Part shown: positions 7,539 through 16,115 of the stretch, piece by piece
Numbering within the stretch: the stretch's first letter is position 1
Layout: each line of letters starts with the position of its first letter
DNA from: a virus
Virus record (IMG/VR): IMGVR_UViG_3300020463_000077
Span: 1 to 31,817 of that record
DNA: 31,817 nucleotides
Strand: one strand, 5' to 3'
Notes under the pieces: model-generated
Told to the model about the DNA's origin: nothing
Seen by the model: the letters and a program-made list of their open reading frames with translations, nothing else
Databases searched by the model: none
Position numbers and translations under genes: made by a program

Positions 7539-8834
7539 ATGTATCTAAACGATTTAAACTCAAGTCAACATAATGTAGATAAGTTGAACAAGATACTCGC
7601 TAATACATTTAAACACGATGTAAATTTGTCTGAGATGAGTACTGATTCGCTTAACAGAATGTTGAATACAACAAATGCCAAAATGATGGCAATTAAAGAA
7701 AGTGATCTCACATATTGGGAAAATGCACAGTATAATAAACTAGGGTTGATAGCACATCAACTAAAAACATATATTACTGAAATAGCTCCAACTAGGAATG
7801 ATGGTAAGAAAATGAAAAAAGAAAGCACAGTTATGGAAGCTGACTTGGATCAAGCAGAAGTATTGCTAGCCGCTCAGGAACTAGTCGATGAACTTCAAGG
7901 TATGGTTGAAGACGTAGCAGAAATGCAAGTGCAGAAACTTATGCCAATTGTAGACGCAATGAAAGAACAAGTAGGTTTTGAAGTTGCTGAAGCATACAAT
8001 AATGCCGCTGATGGCGCACTAGGTCAACTACTTGATGCAATGAAAACTGCTAAAGGTGCAGTTGAAAATGCAACACTAGCCGCTAGAGGTGAGCCAGTAG
8101 ATATGCCAGCACCGACAGACATGGGCATGGATGATGCCGATATGGATCCGGAAGCACCAATGGATGACGACATGGGACCAGACGAGTTTGGTGGAGATGA
8201 AGCAGAAGCTGGTGAAGACAATGCAGTAGGTAGAGAACTTAAAGGTGAAAGTGCTTTAGCTAATATGGAGCGAGGTGCGTTAGCTGAAAAAAAGTTTTTA
8301 GAGAGTAAAGACAAGCTCTTTAAAATGGTTGAGAGTGGCCAACTGTCTCAAACTGATTTTATCAATGTTATTAACGAATTAGACCTAGCTGAAATGAAAC
8401 CAGAAAAGTATTACACAGATCAAGGATATAAAGATCCTTATGCCAACGTTAGGAAATATCAGGATAGACCAATTCAAATGCAAACTGATAAAGGAATGGT
8501 AGACGTTACACCAGGTACAGGTAAAAAAGCTCCACAAGAGCCTAAGAAATTTGTACCTCTAGATCCTGTACCTGATGTAGGTAAAGATGCACCTGTTGTT
8601 AAGAAACCAAGAAGTGCCGGAGGATTACAAACTATGGATCTAAGAAAAGGTGATCAAGGTTATGATGCTATGCAGAGCTTTATAGGAAACATTTCTAATA
8701 AAAAACCAGATGCTAATCAAGGCGGCAGAGGCGGTATGTTTGGCGGTTTTATGCAAGGCGTTCGTGATAGAACTAAAATGTCACAGGAACTAGCAAGAAA
8801 AAATAGAGCAAGGCTGGCAGGAACGAGTACCTAA
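7539..8834 (+). CDS. Large acidic virion structural or scaffold-type protein
   Basis: This 431-residue protein has a helical N-terminal part with an LSE tripeptide near residue 30, a central helical block (about 100-185, DQAEVLLAAQELVDELQGMV) and a highly acidic Met/Asp/Pro-rich linker (about 190-230). The C-terminal region is basic and glycine-rich. It resembles virion proteins I recall from marine T4-like phages. It has a perfect late promoter and a good ribosome-binding site, so it is probably made in quantity. A head-core or scaffold role is possible; no T4 equivalent is assigned. Confidence 0.7.
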   Translation: MYLNDLNSSQHNVDKLNKILANTFKHDVNLSEMSTDSLNRMLNTTNAKMMAIKESDLTYWENAQYNKLGLIAHQLKTYITEIAPTRNDGKKMKKESTVMEADLDQAEVLLAAQELVDELQGMVEDVAEMQVQKLMPIVDAMKEQVGFEVAEAYNNAADGALGQLLDAMKTAKGAVENATLAARGEPVDMPAPTDMGMDDADMDPEAPMDDDMGPDEFGGDEAEAGEDNAVGRELKGESALANMERGALAEKKFLESKDKLFKMVESGQLSQTDFINVINELDLAEMKPEKYYTDQGYKDPYANVRKYQDRPIQMQTDKGMVDVTPGTGKKAPQEPKKFVPLDPVPDVGKDAPVVKKPRSAGGLQTMDLRKGDQGYDAMQSFIGNISNKKPDANQGGRGGMFGGFMQGVRDRTKMSQELARKNRARLAGTST

Positions 8835-9148
8835 TGCTTATTTGCGAAGTTTTGAATGAAGATCAAGGTGATATTTTAAATGACCTAGAAGAATTGCTTA
8901 CTAGGGCTAAAGCCAATATGAAAACAAAAGTGCCAACTAATATGGTACTTGCAAAACTTCGTGCAATGGGCTACAGCATAGACATTACTAGTTTAATTGA
9001 TATGCTAGCAACTATTACAATAGTTGGCTCAGCTAATAAAAAAGACATCACACTGGATACAGCATTACCCCGTTCCGATGCTGATCCAGAAGATGAAACT
9101 GTTAGCAAAATGGCACAAAAACAAATAGATAAGGACATGAACAAATGA
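8834..9148 (+). CDS. Small late protein with capsid-targeting-like N-terminus
   Basis: This 104-residue protein is coupled to the upstream virion gene by TAATG. It begins MLICEVLNEDQGD, where VLNE fits the (L/I)xE rule of the T4 prohead protease. The rest is helical and then acidic at the C-terminus. It follows the large acidic late protein, which also fits a head-associated role. No enzymatic motif is seen. Confidence 0.65.
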   Translation: MLICEVLNEDQGDILNDLEELLTRAKANMKTKVPTNMVLAKLRAMGYSIDITSLIDMLATITIVGSANKKDITLDTALPRSDADPEDETVSKMAQKQIDKDMNK

Positions 9149-9765
9149 GTTATAGTATAAATGCAACAAACGCTAGATTGATAGCAAGAGCGGATCTTAC
9201 TATATTCAATGAAACCCAAGCCCTTATGAAACAAGTAATTACAGATGCAGATAATGGTTTATATGAAACAACTGTTAGTGACGGCACTGAAATGACAGAA
9301 AGTACACCAACTATTACAATTACAGGTAGTGCAGTGGCACCAACTATTACTGCAACACCGACTGTAATACTAGGTGGACAAACAATTACACTAGGAACAA
9401 CTGGTCTAAGTTTAAATGCAGTCATAGCTGATATCAATGATGCTGGTGTAAGTGGACTAGTAGCTAGCAAAAATGCCGCCGATAATCTTGTACTAACATA
9501 TACTGCACCAGCGGCAACTACATGGACATTTGTTGTAGGAGCAGGCACTGCAAATGCTGACTTAGGTTTAACAGCCGCAACTAGTACAGCAACTAATCCA
9601 GCAAGTTTTGATTATTTTAACTGTTGGCAAGGCAATGTTGCTAGTAGACCAAAAACTGATCAAATGAATCAAGTTATTCTTTACTTCCAGCAACTTGGAT
9701 ACACTATCGAACGTTTAAAAAATGTTACCACAGGTAAAACATTTAAATGGAAGATAAACTATTAA
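9145..9765 (+). CDS. Virion structural protein with inserted beta-rich domain
   Basis: The 206-residue product has a conserved-looking frame, an N-terminal helix (LIARADLTIFNETQALMKQV) and a C-terminal part (FDYFNCWQGNVASRPKTDQ to WKINY). Between them is a Thr/Ala/Val-rich beta domain (about residues 50-150) similar in style to flagellar-hook or Ig-like insert domains. Such inserts decorate phage tails and heads. The start overlaps the upstream stop (ATGA). The exact virion location is unknown. Confidence 0.65.
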   Translation: MSYSINATNARLIARADLTIFNETQALMKQVITDADNGLYETTVSDGTEMTESTPTITITGSAVAPTITATPTVILGGQTITLGTTGLSLNAVIADINDAGVSGLVASKNAADNLVLTYTAPAATTWTFVVGAGTANADLGLTAATSTATNPASFDYFNCWQGNVASRPKTDQMNQVILYFQQLGYTIERLKNVTTGKTFKWKINY

Positions 9766-9877
9766 ATTAATAAAGATATGGGAATCGCTTGACGGCGATA
9801 ACAAAGCTGTAATATTCTGTATTGCACTATCTATTTTATTAGCTTATTTTGATCCAAGATGGCAAAGTTTTCATTGA
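9761..9877 (+). CDS. 38-residue single-span membrane protein, apparent ATT start
   Basis: The frame has no ATG, GTG or TTG, yet reads as a convincing small membrane protein: (M)KLIKIWESLDGDNKAVIF, then a hydrophobic helix (about residues 16-30) and a short FDPRWQSFH tail. ATT at 9761 overlaps the upstream TAA (ATTAA), with GGAAG seven bases before it. Exactly the same ATTAAATTAATA string and overlap occur at 3856. The TGA stop is part of the next sigma70-like -35 box. Without protein data it stays a prediction. Confidence 0.5.
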   Translation: MKLIKIWESLDGDNKAVIFCIALSILLAYFDPRWQSFH

Positions 9878-9902
9878 CATCAGTATAATTTTCTGTTACA
9901 TT
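9874..9902 (+). promoter_or_regulatory. Sigma70-like promoter TTGACA-17-TACATT
   Basis: The -35 is at 9874-9879, the spacer is 17 bp and the -10 is at 9897-9902. ATG 9908 follows the -10 by five bases, so the transcript for the exonuclease gene would have almost no leader. Confidence 0.75.
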
Positions 9903-9907
9903 TAACT

Positions 9908-10573
9908 ATGTTAAAAATTACTACACCCTACCCGTATAAAGAATTTAAACGTAAGAGTGTAGGCGGTAAACGTCTATACGAAAATCCTTATGGCGATCCT
10001 GTGCCTAGTGTAACAACTATACTCAGTAAGACCAAGGACATGACACATCTTAATGCTTGGAAAAAGCGTGTAGGTGAAAAGAAAGCACAAGAGATTGTAA
10101 CTGAAGCCGCTAATGTTGGTACAGTTATGCACGAAATGTTAGAGTCATGGAGTCTTAACGAACAGTATACAGGCAAGAACTTGTTACAAGCTAAAATGAT
10201 GGCTGAAACTGTTATTAAGAATGTAGAACCAGATATCAGTGAAGTGTGGGGTAGTGAAGTAAACTTGTGTTACCCAGGATTATATGCAGGCACTACAGAC
10301 CTAGTAGGCATATACAAAGGTAATCCTTGTATTATGGATTTTAAACAAACTAACAAACCTAAAAAACGTGAATGGATTGACGATTACTTTATGCAAGCCG
10401 CGGCTTATGGAATGGCACATAACGAAGTGTTTGAAACTAAAATTGAACATGCGGCAATTTTTATGTGTAGTAGAGATTGCGACTGGCAACTGTGGGAAGT
10501 AGGTCCGGAAGAATTTAAACAATGGGAAGAAAAATGGGCAAAGAGAGTAGAAGAGTTCTACAACTTGTCATAA
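9908..10573 (+). CDS. PD-(D/E)XK exonuclease (RecB/Cas4-like)
   Basis: This 221-residue protein shows the RecB-nuclease-like motif set in order: GTVMHEMLE with H75, GTTDLVG with D131, DFK (D144, K146), and QAAAY (Q163 to Y167). These residues bind the metal ion and the DNA end. Phage enzymes of this type serve in recombination, host DNA breakdown or end processing. It has its own sigma70-like promoter, unlike its structural neighbours, suggesting earlier expression. The stop is embedded in the next late promoter. No four-cysteine iron-sulfur cluster signature is seen. Confidence 0.8.
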   Translation: MLKITTPYPYKEFKRKSVGGKRLYENPYGDPVPSVTTILSKTKDMTHLNAWKKRVGEKKAQEIVTEAANVGTVMHEMLESWSLNEQYTGKNLLQAKMMAETVIKNVEPDISEVWGSEVNLCYPGLYAGTTDLVGIYKGNPCIMDFKQTNKPKKREWIDDYFMQAAAYGMAHNEVFETKIEHAAIFMCSRDCDWQLWEVGPEEFKQWEEKWAKRVEEFYNLS

Positions 10574-10576
10574 ATA
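10569..10576 (+). promoter_or_regulatory. T4-type late promoter CATAAATA
   Basis: It includes the stop TAA (10571-10573) of the exonuclease gene. Predicted +1 near 10582 leaves a 13-nt leader carrying AGGAG before ATG 10595. Confidence 0.8.
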
Positions 10577-10594
10577 CTGTATCAGGAGTAAACA

Positions 10595-11254
10595 ATGGCT
10601 ACAACAAGAATTAGTAAAATTAAAGTAAGACAAGGCAACTTTGCCGACTTACCTGTGTTAGATCCAGGTGAACTAGGATACGCAAAAGATAGTAGACGTT
10701 TGTTTATTGGTAATGACGTTGCTTCTATCGGAACTGGTAATGGTGTACTTACAGATTTTACAATTCCACTTGCGTTAAGCAAACCTAACATTACAACAGT
10801 ATTAGTTGCAGGTAGTGCAGTAAATGCATCTACTTATACTATCTCAGGTACAACATTAACTTTTGCTAGTGCTCCGACAGGTGAAATTACAGTAGGATTT
10901 AATAGTGAGATTGACATTGTAAGTGATGTAACATTACCTAGTGAAATTAGTTTGCCTGCAAATGGTAGTAATGCACCTACAGGTTTTTCGGTCGATACTA
11001 CATTGTATAATATTGTAGTAATGGATTATACTCTTGAAAGCACTAACGGTGTTAGAATTGGACAACTTCGTTTTGGCACAGATACTAGTGCAAGCACAAG
11101 CACTATTGCGGATAACAATACTGAAACAGCCGCAGTAGGAATTTCTTTTAGTGTAGATATTGGTACTGCTAATACAATGATACTAAAGTATACTGATGCA
11201 GATAACCTTATATCAAAATTTAAATATACATATCAATTGTGGAACAGCAACTAA
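10595..11254 (+). CDS. Fibre-like structural protein
   Basis: The N-terminus (IKVRQGNFADLPVLDPGELG, then AKDSRRLFIGN) matches the short attachment motif seen in many phage fibre and tropism-determinant proteins (xRrG...LxxGElgy..D...lyiGd). The remaining part of the 219 residues is beta-rich, with Thr, Ser and Val dominating. It is expressed from a late promoter with a strong AGGAG site. It is probably a minor fibre or decoration protein; the receptor is unknown. Confidence 0.7.
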   Translation: MATTRISKIKVRQGNFADLPVLDPGELGYAKDSRRLFIGNDVASIGTGNGVLTDFTIPLALSKPNITTVLVAGSAVNASTYTISGTTLTFASAPTGEITVGFNSEIDIVSDVTLPSEISLPANGSNAPTGFSVDTTLYNIVVMDYTLESTNGVRIGQLRFGTDTSASTSTIADNNTETAAVGISFSVDIGTANTMILKYTDADNLISKFKYTYQLWNSN

Positions 11255-11691
11255 AGAATCAAGCCTGGTATGAATCTCCAAGTATAAGACTTAGTTTATG
11301 GAGACAATTCCGTAAGGGGCTTGATACAAATAATACAGAACAGGTGTGCAAAACAGTAGTAGAATGGTGGAAGATGGCTCCTATAAGTAAAAGGACTATT
11401 GACCCTGTTGATAGTAACACATGGCCCACTCCTTGGGAAATGTTACACAGTGGAAATTTTTGTGATAACAGTATTGCATTAGGAATAAGTTATACTATAT
11501 ACTATGCCAATGAGAGCATACCTAATGAACTAATGTTTATTACAAGTAAGGAGAATAGCACACAGATTTTATGTGCATGGATTGACAATAAGTATCTGCT
11601 TAATTACGAACACGGATCGATAAGTACACTACCAACCGAAAACATATCGATCAGCTTCCGCAAGAAAATTGCGGATGTGATCAAATGCTGA
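11239..11691 (+). CDS. Hypothetical phage protein with WPTPWEML motif
   Basis: It starts with GTG at 11239, inside the end of the fibre-like gene. The 150-residue product has many tryptophans (WYESPSIRLSLWRQF, VVEWWKM, TWPTPWEML). The TWPTPWE motif recalls an uncharacterised family in cyanophages and pelagiphages. No catalytic signature can be named. The GTG start is supported by the coding look of the first residues (EQQLKNQAWYESP). Confidence 0.6.
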   Translation: MEQQLKNQAWYESPSIRLSLWRQFRKGLDTNNTEQVCKTVVEWWKMAPISKRTIDPVDSNTWPTPWEMLHSGNFCDNSIALGISYTIYYANESIPNELMFITSKENSTQILCAWIDNKYLLNYEHGSISTLPTENISISFRKKIADVIKC

Positions 11692-11754
11692 TACATAACT
11701 TGGTCCAAAAGAACAATAAGTACAGAGATACACAGATGAAAAGGAAAAACAATA

Positions 11755-14058
11755 ATGAGTGAAATTCAAGTAATCAAACGAAATGGTAATAAAGACACAT
11801 TAGATTTAGAAAAACTACACAAAGTAGTTTTTTATGCTTGCGAAAATATTAATGGTGTTAGTGCAAGCGAAGTAGAAATAAAAAGCAGTCTACAATTTTA
11901 TAGTGGTATTACCAGTAGCGAGATTCAAGAAACACTTATCAAAAGTGCGGCAGATTTGATTAGCGAAGAACAACCAAACTATCAGTGGGTAGCAGGAAGA
12001 TTAATTTGTTATCATTTGCGTAAAATGGTTTATGGGCAGTACGATCCATGGCATATATCAAAACTAATTAAAACTAATGTAGAGGAAGGATTTTATGATT
12101 CAAGTCTACTAGAAAAATACACCGACGAAGAGTGGAATGAATTAAATTCGCATCTTAGACACGACAGAGATGAAACTATGACCTATGCGGCTATGGAGCA
12201 ATGGCGTGGCAAGTATCTTGTGCAGAATCGTGTAACAAACATAATCAAAGAAACTCCGCAGATGGCATATATGCTGATCTCGGCAACATTGTTTGCTGAG
12301 TACCCGAGAGAAACAAGATTGCAATGGGTAAAGGATTATTATGACGCAGTTTCATTATTTTATATTAGCCTTCCTACTCCTGTCATGGCTGGCGTTAGAA
12401 CTCCACAACGCCAATTTTCGTCATGCGTACTTATTGAGACTGACGATAGTCTTGATAGCATCAATGCTACTACTAGTAGCATCGTTAAGTATGTTTCAGC
12501 AAAAGCAGGAATTGGAATCGGAGCAGGTAGCATTAGGGCTCTCGGAAGCCCCATTCGTAAGGGTGATGCTTATCACACAGGAGTAGTACCGTTCTACAAA
12601 ATGTTTCAAAGTGCTACAAGGAGTTGTAGCCAAGGTGGTGTGCGAAACGGAGCGGCAACACTATACTATCCCATATGGCACTACGAAGTAGAAGACCTAC
12701 TTGTACTCAAGAATAACAAAGGTACAGATGATAACCGTGTGCGTCATATGGATTATGGTGTACAGTTTAATAAACTATTTTATGAAAGACTTATCAGCAA
12801 CGGAGAGATAACATTGTTCTCACCTAGCGATGTTCCTGGTTTGTACGAAGCATTTTTTGCAGACCAAGACAAGTTCAAAGAACTATACGAACGTGCAGAA
12901 CGCAATACAAGACTACGCAAAAAAACAATTAGTGCAACAGAACTATTCAGTCAGTTTATGGAAGAGCGTAAAAACACAGGTAGAATTTATCTACAAAATG
13001 TTGACAATGCTAACAGTCACAGTAGTTTTATTGAGAGTGTAGCACCAATTAGACAAAGCAACTTGTGTGCAGAGATTGATTTGCCAACTAAACCACTTAA
13101 TGACTTCAATGACGAAGATGGTGAAATTGCATTGTGTACATTGAGTGCAATCAATTGGGGTAAAATTAAAACACCTGAAGATTTTGCAAAGCCATGTGAA
13201 CTAGCAGTTAGAGGACTTGATGCACTACTGACATATCAGGACTATCCGGTAAAAGCGGCTAAGACTGCTACAGAAGGTAGACGTCCTCTTGGTGTTGGTA
13301 TTATTAACTTGGCATTTTGGATGGCAAAAAATGGTATGACATATACACAACCAGACTTAGAAATAATTGACGAGTTTGCTGAAGCATGGAGTTACTATTT
13401 GATCAAAGCAAGTGCAGACCTAGCTGAAGAGCAAGGTGCATGTTTGTGGAGCGATCAAACCAAATATCATAACGGGCTTACACCTAATCAAACATACAAG
13501 CAAGATGTAGACGAACTAGTCAAACACAAAGAACGTATGCCTTGGAAAGAACTAAGAGATCAACTAAAACGTACTGGTATTAGAAACAGTACATTAATGG
13601 CACTAATGCCAGCTGAGACATCAGCACAAATTTCAAATGCTACAAACGGCATTGAACCACCTCGCAGTCTTGTGAGTGTCAAGCAAAGTAAACATGGTGT
13701 ACTAAAACAAGTGGTACCAAGTATACACAAGCTAAAGAACAAGTATGAATTACTTTGGGATCAATCAAGTCCTGAAGGTTATCTAAAAATTATGGCAGTA
13801 TTACAAAAGTATATTGACCAAGGCATCAGCGTAAACACAAGTTACAATCCAACATTTTACGAAGATGAAAAAATTAGCATGAGTGAAATGCTAAGACATT
13901 TGATGATCTTCTACAAGTACGGAGGTAAACAGTTATATTATTTCAACACCTATGATGGACAAGGTGAATTAGATATTGACAAATTAAATGAATCAAGTAA
14001 TATAACTGTAGACGAAGATGAATTTGAAGAAGAAGACTGCGAAAGCTGTGTAATTTAA
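11755..14058 (+). CDS. nrdA: Ribonucleotide reductase class Ia, large subunit
   Basis: NrdA reduces ribonucleoside diphosphates to deoxy forms for phage DNA synthesis. The 767-residue protein has an N-terminal ATP-cone (about residues 1-95), then the catalytic barrel. C224 and C461 form the redox pair and C438 with E440 the radical site, while Y728-Y729 carry the radical from NrdB. C762 and C765 in the terminal CESCVI accept electrons from glutaredoxin. The spacing matches the E. coli enzyme closely. It precedes nrdB and a glutaredoxin gene in one operon with AAAAGG as ribosome-binding site. The active site appears intact. Confidence 0.97.
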   Translation: MSEIQVIKRNGNKDTLDLEKLHKVVFYACENINGVSASEVEIKSSLQFYSGITSSEIQETLIKSAADLISEEQPNYQWVAGRLICYHLRKMVYGQYDPWHISKLIKTNVEEGFYDSSLLEKYTDEEWNELNSHLRHDRDETMTYAAMEQWRGKYLVQNRVTNIIKETPQMAYMLISATLFAEYPRETRLQWVKDYYDAVSLFYISLPTPVMAGVRTPQRQFSSCVLIETDDSLDSINATTSSIVKYVSAKAGIGIGAGSIRALGSPIRKGDAYHTGVVPFYKMFQSATRSCSQGGVRNGAATLYYPIWHYEVEDLLVLKNNKGTDDNRVRHMDYGVQFNKLFYERLISNGEITLFSPSDVPGLYEAFFADQDKFKELYERAERNTRLRKKTISATELFSQFMEERKNTGRIYLQNVDNANSHSSFIESVAPIRQSNLCAEIDLPTKPLNDFNDEDGEIALCTLSAINWGKIKTPEDFAKPCELAVRGLDALLTYQDYPVKAAKTATEGRRPLGVGIINLAFWMAKNGMTYTQPDLEIIDEFAEAWSYYLIKASADLAEEQGACLWSDQTKYHNGLTPNQTYKQDVDELVKHKERMPWKELRDQLKRTGIRNSTLMALMPAETSAQISNATNGIEPPRSLVSVKQSKHGVLKQVVPSIHKLKNKYELLWDQSSPEGYLKIMAVLQKYIDQGISVNTSYNPTFYEDEKISMSEMLRHLMIFYKYGGKQLYYFNTYDGQGELDIDKLNESSNITVDEDEFEEEDCESCVI

Positions 14059-14070
14059 GAAAGAGAGAAG

Positions 14071-15198
14071 ATGAGTGTACTAAATGAAAAGGCACGGAAC
14101 AAGCACCTCGAAAGTTTGATGTTCTTGGATCCTAATGGAGGCGTTGATATCCAACGTTATGATACATTAAAGTATCGTCAGTTTGATAAATTAACTGACA
14201 AACAGTTGGGTTTCTTTTGGAGACCTGAAGAAGTAGATGTGTTGCGTGATGCAAAAGACTTTAAAGAGTTGACAGAGCATGAACAACATATTTTTACTAG
14301 TAACTTGAAGAGACAAATACTACTGGATAGTGTGCAAGGTAGAGCGCCAGCCGACAGTTTTAATCCGCTTGTAAGTTTACCTGAGCTAGAGAATTGGGTA
14401 ACAACTTGGACGTTTAACGAAACTATCCACAGTCGCAGTTACACACATATTATTAGAAATGTGTACTCAAACCCAAGTATTGTATTTGACGAGATGATGG
14501 AGATTGCACCTATTATGGATTGTGCAAGTGATATTAGCAAGCACTATGATGACCTAATTGAAATGGGTCAATGGTACAATTTACTAGGTGAAGGTACACA
14601 CACTGTCAACGGTAAGAAGATTGTAGTTGACAAATACGAATTGAAAAAGTTAATATGGAAAGCTATGATGAGTGTAAACATTCTTGAAGGTGTTCGCTTT
14701 TATGTATCGTTTGCATGTAGCTGGGCATTTGCTGAACTTAAGAAGATGGAAGGCAATGCTAAGATTATTAAACTTATTTGTAGAGATGAGAATGTACATT
14801 TGGGCAGTACCCAAACATTACTAAAACTGATGCCCAAAGATGATCCCGACTTTGCTCGTATCCAAGAAGAAACTCGGGACGAAATGATCCAACTATTTGT
14901 AGATGCAGTAGACCAAGAGAAAGCCTGGGCAGACTATTTGTTTAAAGACGGATCAATGATTGGTCTAAATGCACAACTATTGGGTGAGTATGTTGAATGG
15001 ACTGCCAATAAACGTATGACGGCAGTAGGACTTGACAGCCCATACAAAGGTGTAAGTAATCCTTTGCCTTGGACACAAAAGTGGATTGCAGGTGCAGAAG
15101 TACAAGTTGCACCACAAGAAACAGAAATTTCAAGCTATGTAATTGGCGGTACTAAACAAGATGTTAACGGTAGCACCTTTGCTGGAATGAAATTGTGA
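14071..15198 (+). CDS. nrdB: Ribonucleotide reductase class Ia, small subunit
   Basis: NrdB holds the di-iron tyrosyl radical needed by NrdA. The 375-residue protein has the iron ligands D86, E117, H120, E240 and H243, with the radical tyrosine Y124 in ETIHSRSYTHI. This makes it class Ia rather than the tyrosine-free Ic type. It starts 12 bases after nrdA, and its stop overlaps the GTG of the glutaredoxin gene. The C-terminal tail, usually the docking site for NrdA, ends FAGMKL. Confidence 0.97.
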   Translation: MSVLNEKARNKHLESLMFLDPNGGVDIQRYDTLKYRQFDKLTDKQLGFFWRPEEVDVLRDAKDFKELTEHEQHIFTSNLKRQILLDSVQGRAPADSFNPLVSLPELENWVTTWTFNETIHSRSYTHIIRNVYSNPSIVFDEMMEIAPIMDCASDISKHYDDLIEMGQWYNLLGEGTHTVNGKKIVVDKYELKKLIWKAMMSVNILEGVRFYVSFACSWAFAELKKMEGNAKIIKLICRDENVHLGSTQTLLKLMPKDDPDFARIQEETRDEMIQLFVDAVDQEKAWADYLFKDGSMIGLNAQLLGEYVEWTANKRMTAVGLDSPYKGVSNPLPWTQKWIAGAEVQVAPQETEISSYVIGGTKQDVNGSTFAGMKL

Positions 15199-15467
15199 TT
15201 ACAGTATATAGTAAGCCATTGTGTCATTATTGCACAATGGCTAAACAATACCTTGAAACAAACGGATTCGAGTACGAAGAAATACGAGTGGATACTAATC
15301 CTGAAGCTAGAGAGTTTTTGATAAGTGAAGGGCATAGAACTATGCCTCAAATTTACAATAATGGAAAATTACTAGTAGCAGGAGGAGGGCAAGCACTTGT
15401 TCGTATGGATCCAAAAATGGTAAGAGAACTCATAGGAGAAATCGATGTTGGTGACATCCAATTATAA
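15195..15467 (+). CDS. Glutaredoxin
   Basis: This 90-residue thioredoxin-fold protein has the CxxC active site C10-H-Y-C13 and the conserved cis-Pro segment HRTMPQIYNNGKLLVAGG. It probably reduces the C-terminal cysteines of NrdA, with host glutathione as electron source. The start is GTG 15195, overlapping the nrdB stop. Gene order nrdA, nrdB, glutaredoxin is common in T4-like phages. Confidence 0.93.
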   Translation: MITVYSKPLCHYCTMAKQYLETNGFEYEEIRVDTNPEAREFLISEGHRTMPQIYNNGKLLVAGGGQALVRMDPKMVRELIGEIDVGDIQL

Positions 15468-15795
15468 AAAGAATGATATTATAGGTATCAAATTAAGCAC
15501 AGGTGAAGAAGTTGTAGCAAGATTCGAAAAATTTGATTCTGCTACTAATCAAAAAACACTTTACATTATCAAACCAACTGTACTAACACTAAATCCAGAG
15601 TCTGGACAAATAATGTTAATTCCTTGGTTAATGAGTATAGATGTACACAGTAGTGACCCTGTTACAGTTAGTCAAGAACAGATTGTTGCATTGTATAAAC
15701 CATCTAAAGGTATTTCTGATGTTTATATGCAAGGATCAAGCGGTATCAAAATTCCAAGTGTAACTGATACAGAAAAGCTCACTGGACTATTATAA
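15445..15795 (+). CDS. Sm/LSM-like small protein
   Basis: The 116-residue product opens with an Sm-like beta strand pair (YKKNDIIGIKLSTGEEVVAR followed by FEKFD), as in Hfq/LSM folds and in small proteins of marine T4-like phages. It could be RNA-binding or a tail component; the PAAR gene follows directly. The start is ATG 15445, or possibly GTG 15451, inside the glutaredoxin gene. The TAA stop forms part of the perfect late promoter TATAAATA. Confidence 0.65.
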   Translation: MLVTSNYKKNDIIGIKLSTGEEVVARFEKFDSATNQKTLYIIKPTVLTLNPESGQIMLIPWLMSIDVHSSDPVTVSQEQIVALYKPSKGISDVYMQGSSGIKIPSVTDTEKLTGLL

Positions 15796-15798
15796 ATA
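15791..15798 (+). promoter_or_regulatory. T4-type late promoter TATAAATA, ATG at predicted +1
   Basis: A perfect consensus octamer overlaps the upstream stop. Exactly five bases (CTTGC) separate it from ATG 15804, and no Shine-Dalgarno sequence is present. Confidence 0.88.
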
Positions 15799-15803
15799 CT
15801 TGC

Positions 15804-16115
15804 ATGGCAAGGTTTATTCACAGAAATGGCGATAGTAGAAGTTGTGGAGCAACTACGGTTGCACAACAAACAAATGTCAGAGCAAACAATCGACCAATTT
15901 CAATACAAGGCGATCCTAACACACACGGCGGCGGAGCTCTTAAAGCAACCGAAACTGTAGGTAAAGTCCGCATTGGCAGTATACCAGTTATATTAGAACA
16001 AGATCCTGCTAGTGCAGATGCATTGTGTCCTCCTTTGGGTGGCGCTCATTGTAGTCCAAATGCTAGTAGTGCTAGTCCAAATGTTAGAGCTGGAGGGGGT
16101 CAAACAGTACAATGA
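15804..16115 (+). CDS. PAAR-repeat tail spike tip protein
   Basis: PAAR proteins form the sharp metal-tipped cone on the spike of contractile tails. This 103-residue protein has short repeated beta turns with glycine and the expected His/Cys residues (RNGDSRSCG, DPNTHGGG, CPPLGGAHCSPNASSASPN). Length fits a single PAAR domain without effector extension. It appears to be leaderless, and its stop overlaps the fibre gene (ATGA), so spike tip and fibre would be made together. Confidence 0.85.
   Translation: MARFIHRNGDSRSCGATTVAQQTNVRANNRPISIQGDPNTHGGGALKATETVGKVRIGSIPVILEQDPASADALCPPLGGAHCSPNASSASPNVRAGGGQTVQ

Noticed and set aside
12341-12586. Plus-strand frame of 81 codons with hydrophobic product
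   Set aside because: It lies wholly inside nrdA in another frame, where NrdA is clearly the coding frame.
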